Shown: positions 1 through 10,610, counted from the stretch's first letter. The stretch: 64,000 nt of DNA from Pelagibacterales bacterium SAG-MED15 (GCA_014654065.1 JACWDM010000002.1:62001-126000), one strand, 5' to 3'. Notes: generated from the sequence alone by a model not told the origin. A program made the numbers and translations.

Positions 1-2
1 AT

Positions 3-893
3 AATAATTTATTAAATGCGTTTAATGAAAACATATTACGTTACGAAGAAAATGAAATATTAAAAGATAAAAATATTTTTTATGATGAAATTAAAAGCAA
101 ATCTTTTTTTGATAACAAAAAAACTATTATAATCTCAAGAAGTTCTGATAAAATTTTAAATATAATTGAAGATTTTTTAGATGAAAAATTTGAAGATACA
201 AGAATAATAATTAATAGTGGACCGTTAGAGAAAAAATCAAAACTAAGAAATAAATTTGAGAAAGCAAGTAATTTAGTATGTATACCTTTTTATGCGGATG
301 ATAACATAACTTTAAACAGGATAGCTTTAAACTTTTTTAAAGATAAAAAACTATCAGTGTCTCAAGAAAATATAAATTTAATAAGCGAAAGATGTAAAGG
401 CGATAGAGAAAATTTAAATAATGAATTATTAAAAATTGAAAGCTTTACAAAAAATAAAAAAAAAATTTCTACAAATGAGATACTAAGATTAACCAATCTT
501 GCAGATAACTATACTTATAACGAACTTAGTGACCATTGCTTAAATAAGAATCTAAAAAAAATTATTAATATAATAAATGAGAATAATTATAACTCTGATG
601 ATTGTGTTGCGATTACTAGAGTTCTTTTATCTAAAGTAAAAAGGTTAATAAAATTAAAAGAAGATAATATCTTAGAAAAAAATATTGATAATGTTGTTTC
701 AAATCATAAGCCTCCCATTTTCTGGAAAGACAAAGATTTGGTTAAGTCTCAAATGAAAATTTGGAGTTTAGAAAAAGCAAAAGAACTTTTATACAGAATA
801 AGTGAGATAGAACTAATTATAAAAAAAGGAAAAAATAATCCAATAAACATTCTTTATAATTTTATTTTAACACAAGCTAGACCTAGTAATTAA
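3..893 (+). CDS. holA: DNA polymerase III delta subunit (5'-truncated)
   Basis: Clamp-loader delta subunit, which opens the beta sliding clamp during replication. The frame is open from base 3 of the window. The listed ORF starts at a GTG (357) only because the true start lies outside, so about 118 further codons belong to it. The visible part runs from a Rossmann-like stretch (KKTIIISRSSDKI) through the RERCKGDRENLNNELLKIE-type helical segment that is typical of delta, to the C-terminal collar region. Family members are about 330-345 aa; 296 codons are visible here, so roughly 40-50 residues are missing. It converges on parB with an 11-bp overlap. holA beside parBA is the usual alphaproteobacterial order. 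Sequence conservation of delta is low, so the call rests on the helix motif plus synteny. Confidence 0.8.
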   Translation, partial: NNLLNAFNENILRYEENEILKDKNIFYDEIKSKSFFDNKKTIIISRSSDKILNIIEDFLDEKFEDTRIIINSGPLEKKSKLRNKFEKASNLVCIPFYADDNITLNRIALNFFKDKKLSVSQENINLISERCKGDRENLNNELLKIESFTKNKKKISTNEILRLTNLADNYTYNELSDHCLNKNLKKIINIINENNYNSDDCVAITRVLLSKVKRLIKLKEDNILEKNIDNVVSNHKPPIFWKDKDLVKSQMKIWSLEKAKELLYRISEIELIIKKGKNNPINILYNFILTQARPSN

Positions 894-1731
894 CTTTTAT
901 AATTTCTATTAATCTGTTTAATTGCTCTAAGTCGTTATATTCAAAAGTTAGTAAACCTTTGTTATTTTTTTTATTGTTAATTAAAACCCTTATACCTAGC
1001 TTATCTTTAAGGGCTTCTTCTAAATATTTGATATCTGCAGATTTTGAAAAACTTTTTTTAATAGAGGGTTTCTTAAAAATTCTCACTAAACTTTCAGCTT
1101 GTCTAACTGATAATTTCTTATCGACTATTTTCTTTGCAAATAAATAAGGATTATCCAAACCAACAAGAATTTTAGCGTGACCTTGAGATAGGTAATTATT
1201 TTCAATAAGTTCAACAACATTTTTAGGTAATGATAAAAGTCTCAAACAATTAGCAATATGTCCTCTGCTTTTACCAATAAATTTTGCAACCTTTTCCTGA
1301 TCGTACCCAAATTCATCCATAAGTCTCTTATATCCTTCAGCTTCTTCAATCGGATTAAGATCATGTCTCTGAACATTTTCAACTATCGCAAACTCTAAAG
1401 ATTTTAGATCATCTGCTTCAATGACAACAGCTGGAATTTCATTAAGCCCAGCATTTTGAGAAGCTAACCATCTTCTTTCCCCAGCAATAATTTCATATTT
1501 ATTATCAATATTTCTTGATTTTCGAACAATAATCGGTTGAACAACTCCCCTTTCCTTAATTGAATTAGTGAGATCCTCTAAGTTTTCTTTATCAAAATTT
1601 TTTCTTGGTTGTAATCTGCTTCGAACTACATCACTAATTGATAATTTATTATTGGTAGGAGTATTTTTAATATCTCCAATTAATGATGATAGACCCCTTC
1701 CTAAACCTTTTTTTGATTTAAATGGATTCAT
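883..1731 (-). CDS. parB: Chromosome partitioning protein ParB
   Basis: DNA-binding CTPase clamp that loads at parS and spreads to organise the origin region. The protein has 282 aa. The N-terminal KGLGRGLSSLIGD motif (about 8-20) is the ParA-contacting tail. The ParB/Srx domain carries GERRW (84-88), the CTP-binding motif region. A helix-turn-helix (KVAKFIGKSRGHIANCLRLL, about 147-166) and a C-terminal dimerisation segment follow. It lies directly downstream of parA: the parA stop and parB start share one base at 1731. A perfect parS is present 1.4 kb away in rsmG. Length and all motifs are normal. Confidence 0.97.
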   Translation of the reverse strand: MNPFKSKKGLGRGLSSLIGDIKNTPTNNKLSISDVVRSRLQPRKNFDKENLEDLTNSIKERGVVQPIIVRKSRNIDNKYEIIAGERRWLASQNAGLNEIPAVVIEADDLKSLEFAIVENVQRHDLNPIEEAEGYKRLMDEFGYDQEKVAKFIGKSRGHIANCLRLLSLPKNVVELIENNYLSQGHAKILVGLDNPYLFAKKIVDKKLSVRQAESLVRIFKKPSIKKSFSKSADIKYLEEALKDKLGIRVLINNKKNNKGLLTFEYNDLEQLNRLIEIIKVNY

Positions 1732-2531
1732 TATGCAGCGCTCTCATATTTGTTATCTTGGTTTAAAAATTCCTCTGTAAAACTAAAATATGATTTACTA
1801 CCTGGGCACGTTTTATCGTATATTAAAACTGGAATTCCATGAGATGGTGCTTCGGACAATCTTACATTTCTTGGAACGATGGTTTGATAAACTTGATCCT
1901 TAAAATAATCTCTTGCCTCTTTTTCTACTTGGATAGAAAGTTTATTTCTCTTATCATACATGGTTAATAATATACCTCTTATGGAAAGTTCAGGATTAAG
2001 ATTGCTTTTTATTCGATCAATAGTTTTTATAAGCTGAGTTATGCCCTCTAAAGCAAAGAATTCAGTTTGCAGAGGCACAATTAATGAATTTGAGGCCACT
2101 AATGCCATTACGGTTAGGAGACTTAATGAAGGAGGGCAATCAATTAGTATATGGGAGTAGTTACCTCTAGAATCATTTAAATAAGCGGTTAATTTATCCT
2201 TAAGAATGAAGGCTCTTCTAGTGTCTCCTGCTGTTTCAACCTCTAAACCTGAAAGATCTACATTTGAAGTAATAATTTCAAGATTTTCAAAATCTGTTTT
2301 CTTTATCACCTTTGATATATTGTCAGTTCCATTAAGCACACTATAAATTGTACCTTCTGAACTCTCGAGGTTTGATAAACCTAATCCTGTTGTTGCGTTT
2401 CCTTGTGGATCTAGATCTATTACTAAAACTTTTTTATTTTGAAGTGAAAGCCCTGCAGCTAAATTAATTACAGTAGTTGTTTTACCAACCCCTCCCTTTT
2501 GATTTATTATTGATATTATTTTTGTTTTCAT
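1731..2531 (-). CDS. parA: Chromosome partitioning ATPase ParA
   Basis: Deviant Walker-type ATPase that moves ParB-parS complexes along the nucleoid. The protein has 266 aa. The signature Walker A, KGGVGKTT, is at residues 12-19. Walker A' (VLVIDLDPQGNATTGLG) and Walker B (ILIDCPPSL) follow. The start ATG sits inside the end of rsmG (4-bp overlap), so rsmG-parA-parB is probably one transcript with mnmG upstream. The length is normal for chromosomal ParA/Soj. Confidence 0.97.
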   Translation of the reverse strand: MKTKIISIINQKGGVGKTTTVINLAAGLSLQNKKVLVIDLDPQGNATTGLGLSNLESSEGTIYSVLNGTDNISKVIKKTDFENLEIITSNVDLSGLEVETAGDTRRAFILKDKLTAYLNDSRGNYSHILIDCPPSLSLLTVMALVASNSLIVPLQTEFFALEGITQLIKTIDRIKSNLNPELSIRGILLTMYDKRNKLSIQVEKEARDYFKDQVYQTIVPRNVRLSEAPSHGIPVLIYDKTCPGSKSYFSFTEEFLNQDNKYESAA

Positions 2532-3166
2532 TTTTTTTTTTTAAATTTATAAATTTTAATTATTTTAGAGTCTGAATTTGTTAAGCTTTGTTTTACTTTA
2601 TATTCAAAATCCCATCTTTTTAAACATTTCGATAAAGTATCCATTCCACTCTTGCCTAAAAATAAAATAATACTTGAAAAATTTTTAAAGTTTGAGTGTG
2701 CTAATTCCAAAACTGTTGGTAATGGTTTGAAAGCTCTTGCAACAAGTATGTCAGTGCTTAAATTTTCTTCATCAAAAATATTTTTTTGAAAAACTTCTGC
2801 GTTCAGATTAAATTTTTTTATCACCTCTTTTAAGAATTGGCTTTTCCGAAAGCTTTTTTCATATAAATTAAATTTCATAGAATTTTTGTTATGCTTCATG
2901 ATAATTGCAAGCACTATGCCTGGAAGACCTGACCCTGAGCCAACATCAGTACAAATTTTCTCATTTTTATTAATAAATTCAAATATTTGCGCACTGTCTA
3001 TTATGTGTCTTTCTTTTGATTTTTCTTCTGAAGATTGGCTAATTAAGTTAATTTTTTTATTTCTCTCTAGTATTAGAGATCTAAATTCCTCAAAAACATA
3101 AAATGTTTCACGTGAAACATTCAGAGGTTCTAATACCGAATATTGTAATATGTTCGAATCTATCAA
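2528..3166 (-). CDS. rsmG: 16S rRNA (guanine-527-N7) methyltransferase RsmG
   Basis: SAM-dependent methyltransferase that modifies G527 of 16S rRNA; also known as GidB. The protein has 212 aa with a class I SAM-binding motif [11 protein letters not shown] (about 73-83). The N-terminal peptide NVSRETF (16-22) is encoded by the parS site inside the gene, a familiar coincidence in rsmG homologues. It overlaps mnmG by 4 bp (ATGA) and parA by 4 bp, so the three are translationally linked. Confidence 0.96.
   Translation of the reverse strand: MIDSNILQYSVLEPLNVSRETFYVFEEFRSLILERNKKINLISQSSEEKSKERHIIDSAQIFEFINKNEKICTDVGSGSGLPGIVLAIIMKHNKNSMKFNLYEKSFRKSQFLKEVIKKFNLNAEVFQKNIFDEENLSTDILVARAFKPLPTVLELAHSNFKNFSSIILFLGKSGMDTLSKCLKRWDFEYKVKQSLTNSDSKIIKIYKFKKKK
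3104..3119. other. parS: parS centromere site
   Basis: The 16-bp palindrome TGTTTCACGTGAAACA is an exact match to the canonical ParB-binding site, extended by one A/T pair on each side. It lies in the N-terminal coding part of rsmG, 1.4 kb from parB and about 7.2 kb from the proposed origin. I found no second copy by eye. In alphaproteobacteria ParB bound here is expected to be moved by ParA to segregate the origin. Confidence 0.96.
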
Positions 3167-5034
3167 GCTATATGCTTAATAGACTTTCTTTTGACATGTG
3201 ACAACAAAATATATACTGCAGCAGGCGTTATTCCGTCTATTCTGAGTGCTTGACCCATAGTTTCGGGTTTAATTTTCTTAAATTTAGACTTTACCTCAGT
3301 AGATAGACCGGATAATGCCTCATAATCAATATTATTTGGTATTTTTAGATTTTCGTCTTTTTTAAAAGCCAATATATCGGCATTTTGCTTAGTTAAATAA
3401 CCTTTATAGTGAGCCTGTATCTCTAGATTTTCATCCAATTCCTTTGATATATAAGGGATTTCAGGCCATATTTCTCTAATTTTCATCATATCTACACCTC
3501 TTTGACTCAAAACCTCAATAGCTGAACGATATATGCCATCTTTTGCAATTTTTACATTAAATTTATCAATTTTTGATGGTGATATAGATAATTTTCTCAT
3601 TTTAGAACTTATTTTCTCAAAATTTTTAGATTTGTCCTCAAAGTATGCTTGTCTACTTGGTCCAACCAATCCTATTTTAACTCCTTTTGGAGTTAATCTG
3701 ACATCGGCATTATCAGCTCTAAGAGATAGTCTGTATTCAGCCCGAGATGTGAACATTCTGTAAGGCTCAGCAACACCTTTAGTAACTAGATCATCTATCA
3801 TAACCCCAATATAAGCATCGGACCTATCTAGTATAAAAGGTTCCAATTTTTTAAATGATAAAGCAGCATTTATTCCAGCAATCAATCCTTGAGCTGCTGC
3901 TTCTTCATAACCTGTTGTTCCATTAATTTGACCTGCAAAATAAAGATTTTGTATTTTTTTTGTCTCTAAAGTTAAAAAAAGTTCCCTTGGATCTACAAAA
4001 TCATACTCAATTGCGTAACCAGGCTGTAATATTTTTACATTCTCTAAACCATTGATATTATTGAGTATTTCTTGCTGTATATTCTCTGGGAGGGAAGTTG
4101 AAATACCATTTGGATAGATAGTATTGTCATTTAAGCCCTCAGGTTCTAAAAATATTTGGTGCCTTTCCTTATCATTAAACTTTATCACTTTGTCTTCAAT
4201 AGAAGGGCAATACCTTGGTCCTACTCCTTGAATGCTTCCTGAATACATCGCACTTTTTTTTATATTCATTGAAATTATTTTATGAACTTTTTTATTTGTG
4301 TAGGTCATGCTACATGAAACTTGTTTATTAAAATTTTCTTTTGTTAGAAACGAAAAAAAATAAGGATCGCTATCAGCGTGTTGTACTTCTAAATTTTTAA
4401 AATCAATGGTAGTTCTATCTAATCTTGGTGGAGTACCGGTTTTCAATCTACCTAAGGAAAAATTATATTTTTTTAGCTGGTCACTTAGACCAATCGATGG
4501 TTTTTCATTAATACGACCCGCAGGAATTTTTTGTTCACCTATATGTATTAGACCATTTAAAAAAGTGCCAGTTGTAAGTATTATCTTGCTTGATGCAACT
4601 TTCTTTCCTGACTGTGTATAAAAACCATTTATACTATTTTTATAAAATATAAATCCAATTACAGAGTCCGAAAAAATGCTTAAATTACAATAGTTTACAA
4701 GTTTTTCTTTCATGTATTTTTTATATAAGGATCTATCTGATTGTGTTCTAGGTCCACGGACAGCAGGTCCTCTACTTCTGTTAAGTAGTCTAAATTGTAT
4801 GCCTGATTTATCAGCTACCTCTCCCATAACACCATCTAGGGCATCTATTTCTCTTACTAAATGACCTTTTCCAAGTCCTCCTATTGCTGGATTACAAGAC
4901 ATCTCACCTATTGTATCTATATTATGAGTGAACAACGCAGTGTTAACACCTAGTCTAGCTGAGGCTGCAGCTGCCTCACATCCTGCATGCCCTCCACCTA
5001 TAACTACAACATCAAATGACAAATTTTTTTTCAT
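3163..5034 (-). CDS. mnmG: tRNA uridine-5-carboxymethylaminomethyl modification enzyme MnmG
   Basis: FAD/NADH-dependent partner of MnmE that makes cmnm5U34 in tRNAs reading NNA/NNG codons. The protein has 623 aa, full length. The FAD dinucleotide motif [13 protein letters not shown] starts at residue 10. The GidA signatures [13 protein letters not shown] and [15 protein letters not shown] are intact, and the C-terminal helical domain ([31 protein letters not shown]) is complete. The gene lies just downstream of mnmE (105-bp gap) and overlaps rsmG, the standard gid arrangement. Confidence 0.98.
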   Translation of the reverse strand: MKKNLSFDVVVIGGGHAGCEAAAASARLGVNTALFTHNIDTIGEMSCNPAIGGLGKGHLVREIDALDGVMGEVADKSGIQFRLLNRSRGPAVRGPRTQSDRSLYKKYMKEKLVNYCNLSIFSDSVIGFIFYKNSINGFYTQSGKKVASSKIILTTGTFLNGLIHIGEQKIPAGRINEKPSIGLSDQLKKYNFSLGRLKTGTPPRLDRTTIDFKNLEVQHADSDPYFFSFLTKENFNKQVSCSMTYTNKKVHKIISMNIKKSAMYSGSIQGVGPRYCPSIEDKVIKFNDKERHQIFLEPEGLNDNTIYPNGISTSLPENIQQEILNNINGLENVKILQPGYAIEYDFVDPRELFLTLETKKIQNLYFAGQINGTTGYEEAAAQGLIAGINAALSFKKLEPFILDRSDAYIGVMIDDLVTKGVAEPYRMFTSRAEYRLSLRADNADVRLTPKGVKIGLVGPSRQAYFEDKSKNFEKISSKMRKLSISPSKIDKFNVKIAKDGIYRSAIEVLSQRGVDMMKIREIWPEIPYISKELDENLEIQAHYKGYLTKQNADILAFKKDENLKIPNNIDYEALSGLSTEVKSKFKKIKPETMGQALRIDGITPAAVYILLSHVKRKSIKHIA

Positions 5035-5139
5035 GAACTAAATCTATATCTGAATTAAAAATTTACAAGGACAGGCTTAAAAATCTTGAATAACAAGTTT
5101 AAATCCTCAAAAAACTCTAAAAATGCATAAAAAAGCTTA

Positions 5140-6471
5140 TTATTTTCCAATGCAAAAATCGTTGAAAATAGTATCTAATATCTCCTCTACGTCGACTTTT
5201 CCAGTGATTTTGCCCAAACTTCTAGTTGCTAATCTTAAATCTTCAGCTGCCTTATCAAAATCGTTAATGTCATTTTTATTTTTGAATTTTTTCAGATTTT
5301 TTAAGCAATCTTCCAAATTTTCTCTATGCCTTGCTCTCGTAATTAAAACATTCTCGCTACCTAGAAATCGACTTTTAATTTTTTCTTTGATTAGATTTAT
5401 TAGGACGTCTATATTTTTTTGATTTTTTATAGACACTAAAATAGGATTTAATTTTTTTAAATCTGAAGATATGATATCAGATTCTTTATCAATTTTATTT
5501 ACAACTAATAATGTCTTTTCATTGATATATTTGTCTAAAAAGCCCCTATTTTCCTTACTTTTAGCTTCAATTATTATGATATTTAAATCTGCTTCATCTG
5601 CCTTTTTAAGTGAAAGTTTAATACCCTTTTTTTCTATTTCATCCTTTGCTTCTCTAATTCCAGCCGTATCAGAAATGATAACTGGATAGCCATTTATATT
5701 AAGATGAGTCTCTATAACGTCTCTGGTGGTTCCTGCTATTTCAGAAACAATTGCTACATCTCTATTTGAAAGATAATTAAGCAAAGAAGATTTACCAACA
5801 TTGGGTGGACCGATAATTGCGATTTTAAAACCATCTCTTATTATTTGACCGACTTTATTATCCTGTAAACTTGCTTCCATTTCACGAATAATGTTGTCTG
5901 TTTTTTTTTTGATATCATTAAGGATTTCTTTTGGTAAGTCTTCATCAGGAAAATCTATTTTGGCTTCTATGTTTGATAATACTTTTAAAACATCTTCTCT
6001 CCAGGTTTCAAACTTTTTCAAATTTTTTCCTGCGATTACTTTTAATGCCTGTTTCATCTGTAAGTCTGTCTCTGAGGATATCAAATCTCCAATACTTTCA
6101 GCCTTAAGTAAATTTATTTTTCCATTTTTTAAAGCAAGCTTCGTAAACTCTCCAGGCTCCGCCATTCTACAATTTTTAAAATTTGAAATTGCGTCCAATA
6201 ATGCTTTTAGAACTGCTCTGCTACCATGGACTTGTATTTCAGCCATATCCTCGCCTGTGTAGCTGTTTGGGCCTGGATACCATATTATAATACCTTCATC
6301 TATTAATCCAGTTTTGTTGCTATTGTTCACTTTTTTAAGGGTAGCAAACCTTGGAGTAGGAAAAGGCTTATCTGTTAACCCTGAAATAATTTTTTTGGTT
6401 TCAGCTCCAGATATCCTTACAACAGCAATCCCAGACACTCCAATTCCAGAGGATAAAGCATAAATTGTCAT
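5140..6471 (-). CDS. mnmE: tRNA modification GTPase MnmE
   Basis: Potassium-activated GTPase that works with MnmG on tRNA wobble uridine. The protein has 443 aa. The N-terminal tetrahydrofolate-binding domain starts at MTIYALSSGIGVSGIAVVRISG. The central helical domain carries an inserted G domain with P-loop GPPNVGKSS (221-229), switch GTTRD, DTAG and NKID. The C-terminus ends in FCIGK, the conserved folate/active-site Cys motif. Slightly shorter than the E. coli protein but complete. Confidence 0.98.
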   Translation of the reverse strand: MTIYALSSGIGVSGIAVVRISGAETKKIISGLTDKPFPTPRFATLKKVNNSNKTGLIDEGIIIWYPGPNSYTGEDMAEIQVHGSRAVLKALLDAISNFKNCRMAEPGEFTKLALKNGKINLLKAESIGDLISSETDLQMKQALKVIAGKNLKKFETWREDVLKVLSNIEAKIDFPDEDLPKEILNDIKKKTDNIIREMEASLQDNKVGQIIRDGFKIAIIGPPNVGKSSLLNYLSNRDVAIVSEIAGTTRDVIETHLNINGYPVIISDTAGIREAKDEIEKKGIKLSLKKADEADLNIIIIEAKSKENRGFLDKYINEKTLLVVNKIDKESDIISSDLKKLNPILVSIKNQKNIDVLINLIKEKIKSRFLGSENVLITRARHRENLEDCLKNLKKFKNKNDINDFDKAAEDLRLATRSLGKITGKVDVEEILDTIFNDFCIGK

Positions 6472-6570
6472 ATGAATATTATAACTTGAAAAAATTGAAA
6501 AGAAATCGAGAATAATTTTAAAAAAAAATGAAAGAATTGGGGTATATATAATTTTACAGCAATAACTGTA

Positions 6571-7842
6571 TTAACTTGGCTTATTCATTGAATTAAAAAA
6601 TTCACCATTATTTTTTGTATTCTTTAATTTAGAATTGATAAATTCAATTGCATCCATTGATCCCATGGGAGCAATTATTCTTCGAAGAACATTCATTTTT
6701 TGTAAATCAGCTTTATCAAATAAAAGCTCTTCACGTCTAGTTCCTGATTTAGTAATGTCTATAGCTGGATATATTCTTTTCTCAGATATTTTTCTGTCTA
6801 ATATAGTTTCACTATTTCCTGTCCCTTTAAACTCTTCGAAAATTACCTCATCCATTCGGCTTCCTGTATCAATAAGTGCAGTGGCAATTATTGTTAAAGA
6901 TCCACCTTCTTCAATATTTCTTGCGGCACCAAAAAATCTTTTGGGTCTCTGCAAAGCGTTTGCATCAACACCACCTGTTAAAACCTTACCTGAACTCGGT
7001 ACAACAGCGTTATATGCTCTTCCTAGTCTGGTTATAGAGTCTAATAATATAACAACATCTTTTTTATGTTCTGTTAATCTTTTTGCTTTTTCTATTACCA
7101 TTTCAGCTACTGCAACGTGTCTTTGAGCTGGTTCATCAAAAGTTGAGCTTATAACCTCACCTTTAACTGTTCTTTGCATATCAGTTACTTCCTCGGGTCT
7201 TTCGTCAATTAGCAATACCATTAAGTAACATTCAGGATGATTTGCTGTAATTGAATTAGCTATGCTTTGCAATATCATAGTTTTACCAGCTTTTGGCGGT
7301 GAAATAATAAGCGATCTTTGTCCTTTTCCAATTGGGCTTACTAAATCAATTAATCTTGGGGTTAGATCGGGTTTTTTCTCTGTCTTGTTATTTTCAACTT
7401 CCATTACTAATTGCTTATTAGGATACAATGGCGTTAAGTTATCAAATGCAATTTTATGTCTTGCCTTCTCTGGGTCTTCAAAATTTATTTTACTAACTTG
7501 TAAAAGTGCGAAATATCTTTCACCATCTTTTGGAGCTCTAACTGGTCCTTCGACTGTGTCACCTGTTCTTAAACCAAATCTTCTTATCTGACTTGGGCTT
7601 ATATATATATCATCTGGCCCAGGCAGGTAGTTTGATTCCATCGCTCTAAGAAATCCAAATCCATCTTGAAGAAGTTGTAATACACCGCCTCCCGTGATTT
7701 CCTCTCCTTTTTCTGCAAGTTTTTTTAAGATAGCAAAAAGAATTTCTTGCTTTCTAAGAGTACTAGCGTTCTCTATACCTAATTCCTCTGCTTGTGTAAT
7801 TAGGTGTTCAGATGTTTTTTTTTTAAGTTCTTGGATATTCAT
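6571..7842 (-). CDS. rho: Transcription termination factor Rho
   Basis: Hexameric RNA-dependent helicase that terminates transcription. The protein has 423 aa. An N-terminal helical domain precedes the cold-shock-like RNA-binding fold ([10 protein letters not shown], about 57-66). The ATPase has Walker A SPPKAGKT (181-188), Walker [17 protein letters not shown], and the Q-loop/R-loop region [20 protein letters not shown]. Few strong intrinsic terminators are visible in this window, which makes a dependence on Rho plausible (inference). It sits between mnmE and hemJ on the same strand. Confidence 0.98.
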   Translation of the reverse strand: MNIQELKKKTSEHLITQAEELGIENASTLRKQEILFAILKKLAEKGEEITGGGVLQLLQDGFGFLRAMESNYLPGPDDIYISPSQIRRFGLRTGDTVEGPVRAPKDGERYFALLQVSKINFEDPEKARHKIAFDNLTPLYPNKQLVMEVENNKTEKKPDLTPRLIDLVSPIGKGQRSLIISPPKAGKTMILQSIANSITANHPECYLMVLLIDERPEEVTDMQRTVKGEVISSTFDEPAQRHVAVAEMVIEKAKRLTEHKKDVVILLDSITRLGRAYNAVVPSSGKVLTGGVDANALQRPKRFFGAARNIEEGGSLTIIATALIDTGSRMDEVIFEEFKGTGNSETILDRKISEKRIYPAIDITKSGTRREELLFDKADLQKMNVLRRIIAPMGSMDAIEFINSKLKNTKNNGEFFNSMNKPS

Positions 7843-7901
7843 AATGTGGGATTTTGTTTTAAGATAAGATTAATATATATACTTTTTTATCTTTTTCAAG
7901 T

Positions 7902-8336
7902 CTAGATAGGCTTAAATACTACAATGAATATAATCAAAATTAGCAGAATAGTGGGAACCTCATTAAAAAACCTAAAAAATTTAGAAGATTTAGTATTTAG
8001 ATCCATTTTAAATTTGTTTAAAAAATTACCTAAATAAAAATGATACAAAGTTAATAAAACAACAAGTATTAACTTTGTTTTAAGCCAATATGTAGATAAT
8101 TGATCAAATCCGATACTGCCTATCAATAAGATTCCAAAAATCCAAGAAATTAACATTGCAGGAGTCATAATATAAAAATAAAGTTTTCTTTCCATTGTTT
8201 TAAATACATTTGAAATATTTCTATCTGATTGATTTTCCGTATGATAAACAAAAATCCTTGGTAGATAAAGAAGACCCGCCATCCATGAAATTACAGCAAT
8301 AAGATGGAGGGCTTTATAAGTTAAATAAATATTCAT
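7902..8336 (-). CDS. hemJ: Protoporphyrinogen IX oxidase HemJ
   Basis: Membrane oxidase that converts protoporphyrinogen IX to protoporphyrin IX, the penultimate step of heme synthesis. The protein has 144 aa with four predicted membrane segments. The N-terminal ALHLIAVISWMAGLLYLPRIFVYH is the hallmark of the HemJ (UPF0093) family and carries a conserved His. It shares a start/stop base with hemH at 8336, and hemE follows hemH. No hemG or hemY is seen in the window, fitting HemJ as the oxidase. Confidence 0.93.
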   Translation of the reverse strand: MNIYLTYKALHLIAVISWMAGLLYLPRIFVYHTENQSDRNISNVFKTMERKLYFYIMTPAMLISWIFGILLIGSIGFDQLSTYWLKTKLILVVLLTLYHFYLGNFLNKFKMDLNTKSSKFFRFFNEVPTILLILIIFIVVFKPI

Positions 8337-9334
8337 TAGTTTTTAAGATAATTAGAAACTAAATTATTAATTAAATTTATATGATCATCATTATCATTTA
8401 AACACGGTATTAAATCAAAATTTTCTCCCCCTGATTTTAAAAAACTCTCCTTTCCTTGAATGAGTATCTCTTCTAAAGTTTCTACACAATCAGATGAAAA
8501 TCCTGGGCAAATTACAAGTATGCTTTTTTTACCCTCTCTTGGAAGTGCTTCAAAAGTTTTATCTGTATAAGGCTGGAGCCACTCTTGAGGTCCAAAACGT
8601 GATTGAAAAGTTGTTTTAATTGGGATTTTTTTAAATTTATCAGTTATCAAACGAGATGTTTTTTGACAATAACATTGATATGGATCTCCTTTATCAAAAT
8701 ATTTTTTTGGTATTCCATGATACGAAGCTATTATTAAATCCGGCTTCCAGTTAATTTCTGAAATTTTTTTGTTAATACTATTAATTAGAGCATCTATATA
8801 CATCGGCTCTGATTCATAATGAGGTATTATTTGTAAACTGGGTTGCCACCTCATATCCATTAGAGATCTGTAAACTTCATCACAAACTGTGGCAGTTGTT
8901 GCAGCTGCATATTGTGGATACAATGGAAGTATAATTAAGTTTTCACAACCATCATTTTTAAGCTTTATTATTTTTTTTTTTATACCAGGATTCCCATACC
9001 TCATTGCATAATCAACAACGATCTTTTCGCTCTCTAATTTTGTTTTTAATTTTTTTGTCTGCATTTCAGTAAAATATTTGAGTGGGGACATGTCGATATC
9101 TTTCATCCAAATTTCTTTATATGCTTTTGCTGTTTTAGAGGGTCTAAAAGTTAAAATGAATAAATTTAATATTACCTGCCAAATTATAGGGTTTACCTCT
9201 ATAACTCTTTTGTCTGATAAAAATTCTTTTAAATATTTTCTTATGTCAAACCAACTTGTTGAATCTGGTGTCCCAAGATTAACTAACAATATTCCTGTTT
9301 TTCCAAATTTTACAGTGGGGTGATTTGAGTTCAT
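8336..9334 (-). CDS. hemH: Ferrochelatase
   Basis: Inserts Fe2+ into protoporphyrin IX to make protoheme. The protein has 332 aa. Recognisable segments are the N-terminal GILLVNLGTPDS, the catalytic-His motif SYHGIPKKYFDKGDPY, and the C-terminal CPGFSSDCVETLEEI with a conserved Glu. No Fe-S cysteine cluster typical of animal enzymes is evident. It lies between hemJ and hemE in a three-gene heme block. Confidence 0.97.
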   Translation of the reverse strand: MNSNHPTVKFGKTGILLVNLGTPDSTSWFDIRKYLKEFLSDKRVIEVNPIIWQVILNLFILTFRPSKTAKAYKEIWMKDIDMSPLKYFTEMQTKKLKTKLESEKIVVDYAMRYGNPGIKKKIIKLKNDGCENLIILPLYPQYAAATTATVCDEVYRSLMDMRWQPSLQIIPHYESEPMYIDALINSINKKISEINWKPDLIIASYHGIPKKYFDKGDPYQCYCQKTSRLITDKFKKIPIKTTFQSRFGPQEWLQPYTDKTFEALPREGKKSILVICPGFSSDCVETLEEILIQGKESFLKSGGENFDLIPCLNDNDDHINLINNLVSNYLKN

Positions 9335-9350
9335 GTTTAAAAGTATTTTA

Positions 9351-10352
9351 TTAATTATCTTTTATAAATTCTATTAAATATTTTACCATATCAGGATTTG
9401 TTTCGGGTAGGACACCATGGCCTAAATTAAAAATATAAGGATGATCTTTGAAAATATCCTTATACTTTTTAACATTTTTTTTCAAATTATCTTTATTCCC
9501 AAGAAGTAGTTTTGGGTCCAGGCCTCCTTGTACAGGTATAGTTATATCTTTTAAGATTTGCAACGGATCTACATTAAAATCTATATTTATTGCATCTGGA
9601 TTTACTCTGCTCACATATTTTTTGTAATTTTTAATATTCCTAGGGAAACAAATTATGGGAATATTAAGTTTTTTTGTAAATTCTACTATTTCTTTAGTTG
9701 GTTGATAAACATATTTTTCTAAATCTTTTTCTTCTAATAATCCTGCCCAGCTATCAAAAATTTGAATTACAGTAGCACCACTTTTAACTTGATTTATTAT
9801 ATGAATTTTTAAAAATTCTTTGAGTAAATCTAATATTTCATCAAGATTATTTGCTTTTGAAAAAAAGTTTTTTTTAATATTTTTTTTTGGTGATTTTTTA
9901 TTAATTATATAGACTAATAAAGTCCACGGAGCTCCTATAAATCCAATAAGATCTTTATTTTTTAGAATATTATTATTTGAAGTTATTTTAATGGATTCAT
10001 AAATTGGGTTTAATTTATTTTCAAAATCATTTTTATTATTTCTAAATATTAGATCTTTACTAAAATCACCCAATTCAGGACCATAGTCTTTTGTAAATTT
10101 TAATTTTTGACCCAGACCATACGGAACCATTAAGATATCTGAAAAAATTATTGCTGCATCAAAATTAAATCTTTTAATAGGTTGTAATGTTATTTTTGGT
10201 ACAAGTTTTTTATCTAAACATAAATTAACAAAATTTTTATTCTTTTGTCTTATTTTTCTAAATTCTGGTAAATATCTACCTGCTTGTCTCATCAACCAAA
10301 TTGGTTTAATTGACCTATCTTTATTAAAGATACATTTTTGTAAGGGACTCAT
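9351..10352 (-). CDS. hemE: Uroporphyrinogen decarboxylase
   Basis: Decarboxylates the four acetate side chains of uroporphyrinogen III to coproporphyrinogen III. The protein has 333 aa. The N-terminal signature PIWLMRQAGRYLPEFR (about 17-32), with substrate-binding Arg residues, is intact. GFIGAPWTLL and the C-terminal FNLGHGVLPETNPD are also intact. It is the gene adjacent to the origin, as in Caulobacter and Rickettsia. Lys/Asn-rich substitutions elsewhere reflect the low GC. Confidence 0.97.
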   Translation of the reverse strand: MSPLQKCIFNKDRSIKPIWLMRQAGRYLPEFRKIRQKNKNFVNLCLDKKLVPKITLQPIKRFNFDAAIIFSDILMVPYGLGQKLKFTKDYGPELGDFSKDLIFRNNKNDFENKLNPIYESIKITSNNNILKNKDLIGFIGAPWTLLVYIINKKSPKKNIKKNFFSKANNLDEILDLLKEFLKIHIINQVKSGATVIQIFDSWAGLLEEKDLEKYVYQPTKEIVEFTKKLNIPIICFPRNIKNYKKYVSRVNPDAINIDFNVDPLQILKDITIPVQGGLDPKLLLGNKDNLKKNVKKYKDIFKDHPYIFNLGHGVLPETNPDMVKYLIEFIKDN

Positions 10353-10514
10353 TAAATAAAAATATATATGTTTAGTATTAGTTTATTATCTTGTTAATAA
10401 CTCTAATTTAATTTTATCAACTTTTTTTACAATAACTATCCACATTTTTATGGTTAAAAAACTCTTAATTGTATTAAAAAAAGTAACTTTAACACTTATA
10501 TCGAAAAATTAAGG

Positions 10515-10529
10515 AATACTTATAAACAT
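10515..10529 (+). repeat. 15-bp direct repeat, copy 1, in the origin gap
   Basis: AATACTTATAAACAT occurs here and again at 10611-10625, in the same orientation, 96 bp apart. Each copy contains the DnaA-box-like TTATAAACA. In an origin such repeats are often initiator-binding iterons, but that function is inferred. Confidence 0.8.
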
Positions 10530-10610
10530 GTTTAAATATGTTAATTAAAATGATTTTATACACCTGTAAAACAATAATATTCAAATTTGACTTAAATCAG
10601 ATTATTATTA

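Noticed and set aside
6554-6569. TTACAG...CTGTAT hairpin downstream of rho as a terminator
   Set aside because: Only six pairs, all weak, with no U-tract on the minus strand; not distinguishable from chance in this composition.
6635-7126. Long ORFs opposite rho and other minus-strand genes
   Set aside because: They lie entirely within conserved genes, are Ser/Phe-rich as expected of antisense translation in A/T-rich DNA, and match no family.
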